Position numbers and translations under genes: made by a program. From an uncultured Collinsella sp. (GTDB lineage Bacteria > Actinomycetota > Coriobacteriia > Coriobacteriales > Coriobacteriaceae), in NCBI GenBank assembly GCA_900552995.1, contig USBX01000043.1, forward strand, positions 1 through 6,948: 6,948 bases of DNA, given 5' to 3'. This document shows, one piece after another, positions 4,761 through 6,948 of this stretch; position 1 is the first letter of the stretch; each line of letters opens with the position of its first letter. Under the pieces are notes generated by a model that was not told where the DNA came from, did no database searches, and was given only the letters and a program-made list of their open reading frames with translations.

Positions 4761-6905
4761 GTGACGGAACAGAAGATGAGCCCGCAGGCTATCGAGGTGC
4801 GCGGTGCACGTGTCCACAATCTCAAGGACATCGATATCGATATTCCGCTGGGGAGGCTCGTGGGCATTGCCGGCGTGTCGGGCTCGGGCAAGAGCTCGCT
4901 GGCGCTGGGAGTTCTTTATGCCGAGGGCTCGCGCCGTTACCTGGAGGCGCTCAGCGCCTATACTCGACGTCGCCTGACGCAGGCCGAGCACGCCCAGGTG
5001 GACGAGGTATTGCACGTACCGGCGGCACTCGCGTTGCATCAGCGTCCCAGTGTGCCAGGCGTGCGCTCGACCTTTGGTACCATGACCGAGCTCAACAACA
5101 GTCTGCGTTTGCTCTTTAGCCGCTGTGCCCATCACGTGTGCCCACATTGCGGGGCGCGTGTGGAGCCGAGCCTTAACGTGGCTGCGGGCCTGTCGCTCAC
5201 GTGCCCCGCATGCGGCCGCGAGTTCTACGCGCCGAGTGCCGAGGACCTTGCCTTTAACAGCGGCGGTGCGTGCCCTACCTGCGGCGGCACCGGTGTCATG
5301 CGCGAGGTGGACGAAGCGAGCCTGGTGCCCGACGAGTCAAAGACCATCAACGAAGGCGCGGTGCTTCCCTGGGGTACGCTCATGTGGGATCTGATGAAGC
5401 AGGTAGCCGGCGAGATGGGCGTGCGCACCGACGTGCCGTTTAACCAGCTCACGCCTCAAGAGCGCGACATCGTGTTCCACGGTCCGGCGGTTAAAAAGCA
5501 CATTCTCTACGTTCCCAAAAACGGCGAGGGCGCCACGCCGCTCGATTTTACCTATTACAACGCTGTCTATACCGTCGAGAATGCGCTCGCCAAGGTTAAG
5601 GACGACAAGGGCCTCAAGCGCGTGGCGCGCTTTTTGCGCGAGGGGCCATGCCGTGACTGTGGCGGCACGCGTCTTTCCGAGGCCGCACGCCATCCCCAGG
5701 TGCGCGGTATCAATCTGGCGCAGGCCGCGGCTATGACGCTGGGTGAGGCGATTGAGTGGGTGCGCGGCGTGCCCGAATCCTTGCCGACCGAGATGCGGCC
5801 CATGGCGACGGATATCTGCGATTCGTTTTTGGGCGCGGCCCGTCGTCTGGTCGAGCTGGGTCTCGATTACCTTTCGCTCGATCGCGCCGGCGCCACGCTG
5901 TCCACGGGTGAGCGCCAACGCGTGCAGCTCGCCCGCGTGGTGCGCAACCGATCGACGGGCGTGTTGTATGTGCTCGACGAGCCCTCGATCGGTCTGCATC
6001 CTGCCAATGTCGACGGCTTGGTAGGCGTGATGCGCGATTTGGTAGATGACGGCAACACCGTGGTCGTTGTCGATCACGATACGCGCGTGCTGGCAGAAGC
6101 CGACTATCTGGTCGAGATGGGCCCCATTGCCGGAGCAGGCGGCGGTAATGTGATTGCCGCTGGCACGGTGGACGAGGTCGAACAATCGCAGGGCAGCCGC
6201 ATCGCGCCGTTTTTGAGATCGGACTCCAAGCGTTTGCGTCCGCAGGTGACTGACGACGAAATGTTCGACCAGGGCCACATCCGTATGGCAACCGATACCA
6301 TCCATACTGTCAAACCGCTCGAAGTCGATATCCCGCGCGGCCGTCTCGTTGCGGTGACGGGCGTTTCGGGTTCGGGTAAGACGACGTTGGTGCTTGAGAC
6401 GCTCATCCCGGCGCTTAAGGCGCAGGCAGCCGGCGAGCGTCTGCCGGGGCACGTGCGTTGGGTCGATGCCGAAGGCATCGCCCGCGCAAACCTGATTGAC
6501 GCTACGCCTATCGGCGCCAACGTGCGCTCGACGGTGGCGACTTATGCCGACATCCATGACGAGCTGCGTCGCGCCTTCGCCCGTACGCCCGAGGCCAAGG
6601 CAGCCGGCTACAAGGCGGGCGCCTTTAGCTACAACACTGGCGCTTTGCGCTGCCCTACGTGCGATGGCACGGGCTCGATATCGCTCGACGTGCAGTTTTT
6701 GCCCGACGTCGAGATCGTCTGTCCGGCATGTCGCGGCTCACGTTATGCAGACGCGGCTTCGCATATCCATTGCGAGGGCAAGGACGGGAGCTTACTGACG
6801 TTGCCGCAGCTCATGGACATGAGTGTGGACGAGGCCCTCGACGCCACGCTGGGACTCAAAAAGGTACAGGCGCGCTTGCAGACCTTGCACGACCTGGGCT
6901 TGGGT
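4761..6905 (+). CDS. UvrA-like ABC ATPase (excinuclease ABC subunit A), class II type, 3'-truncated
   Basis: A UvrA paralogue, 715 codons before the contig ends. First ABC half: Walker A GVSGSGKS (38-45), signature LSTGERQR (380-387, where classical UvrA has LSGGEAQR) and Walker B VLDEPSIGLHP (404-414). Second half: Walker A GVSGSGKTT (534-542); its signature and Walker B lie beyond the end. Zinc modules are C148-x2-C151-x19-C171-x2-C174 and C631-x2-C634-x19-C654-x2-C657; there are further pairs at C127/C130 and C297/C300. Only 17 residues separate C130 from C148, where repair UvrA carries the UvrB-binding domain of about 110 residues. That domain is absent, whereas the following insertion region (174-297) has near-normal length. 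Proteins of this shape include DrrC-type drug-resistance and UvrA2 forms. GTG 4761 has GGTGA 5 nt upstream. Other in-frame starts are ATG 4743 (overlapping the ATPase stop), GTG 4752 and ATG 4776. The adapter joins in frame at 6906, adding a false SLIHISEPTRH tail. Confidence 0.9.
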
Positions 6906-6948
6906 CTGTCTCTTATACACATCTCCGAGCCCACGAGACACTCGCTAA
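6906..6948 (-). other. Nextera i7 adapter contamination (right end)
   Basis: This is the reverse complement of the left-end adapter. CTGTCTCTTATACACATCT (6906-6924) is the Tn5 mosaic end, CCGAGCCCACGAGAC (6925-6939) the transposase adapter, ACTCGCTA (6940-6947) the same i7 index, and 6948 the first base of P7. With 1-47 it makes a false terminal inverted repeat. It reads in frame with the UvrA-like gene, which has no stop codon before it. Confidence 0.98.

Noticed and set aside
5337..6557. Long open frame (406 codons) on the - strand opposite the UvrA-like gene
   Set aside because: It is antisense to clear UvrA motifs, rich in H, R and A without any domain, and typical of GC-rich shadow frames.

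Overview
The window is a short assembled contig, not a clean genomic slice. Bases 1-47 and 6906-6948 are Illumina Nextera (Tn5 tagmentation) adapter, with the same i7 index at both ends. Biological sequence runs from 48 to 6905. The first and last genes are therefore cut by the library, and any protein ending in SLIHISEPTRH or starting in GSEMCIRDR here is an artefact.

The DNA is GC-rich, with genes on both strands, good Shine-Dalgarno sequences and short intergenic gaps. The gene set is an RsmJ-type methyltransferase, a TetM-like translation GTPase, an 'NPF.P..G..PP' AAA-type ATPase and a UvrA paralogue. This suggests a gut actinobacterium of the class Coriobacteriia (Collinsella-like). That assignment rests on remembered family distribution and is only moderately secure.

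Layout: (1) 48-299, the C-terminal third of RsmJ on the + strand. (2) A convergent small cysteine-rich protein on the - strand, ending at 367. (3) A divergent promoter region with a perfect 9-bp inverted repeat (687-718). (4) A GNAT acetyltransferase (740-1228), closed by a near-symmetric intrinsic terminator (1263-1290). (5) About 240 non-coding bases that are strongly structured and carry a good extended -10 on the - strand. They may encode a roughly 195-nt RNA ending at the same terminator. (6) A TetM/TetW-like ribosomal-protection-type GTPase (1535-3538). (7) A 93-bp promoter region with three tandem 10-bp TTGGTATAAC-like repeats. (8) A likely operon of a AAA/STAND-like ATPase with a winged-helix C-terminus (3632-4750) and a UvrA-like protein without the UvrB-binding domain (4761 to the contig end).

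The right half places a translation GTPase resembling tetracycline-protection proteins next to an ATPase/UvrA-class-II pair. UvrA proteins of this shape include drug-resistance members (DrrC type), so a drug- or stress-response role is plausible. However, the GTPase lacks the Tet(M) domain IV loop, and nothing in the window proves resistance. I found no tRNA, rRNA, CRISPR, insertion sequence or phage genes.
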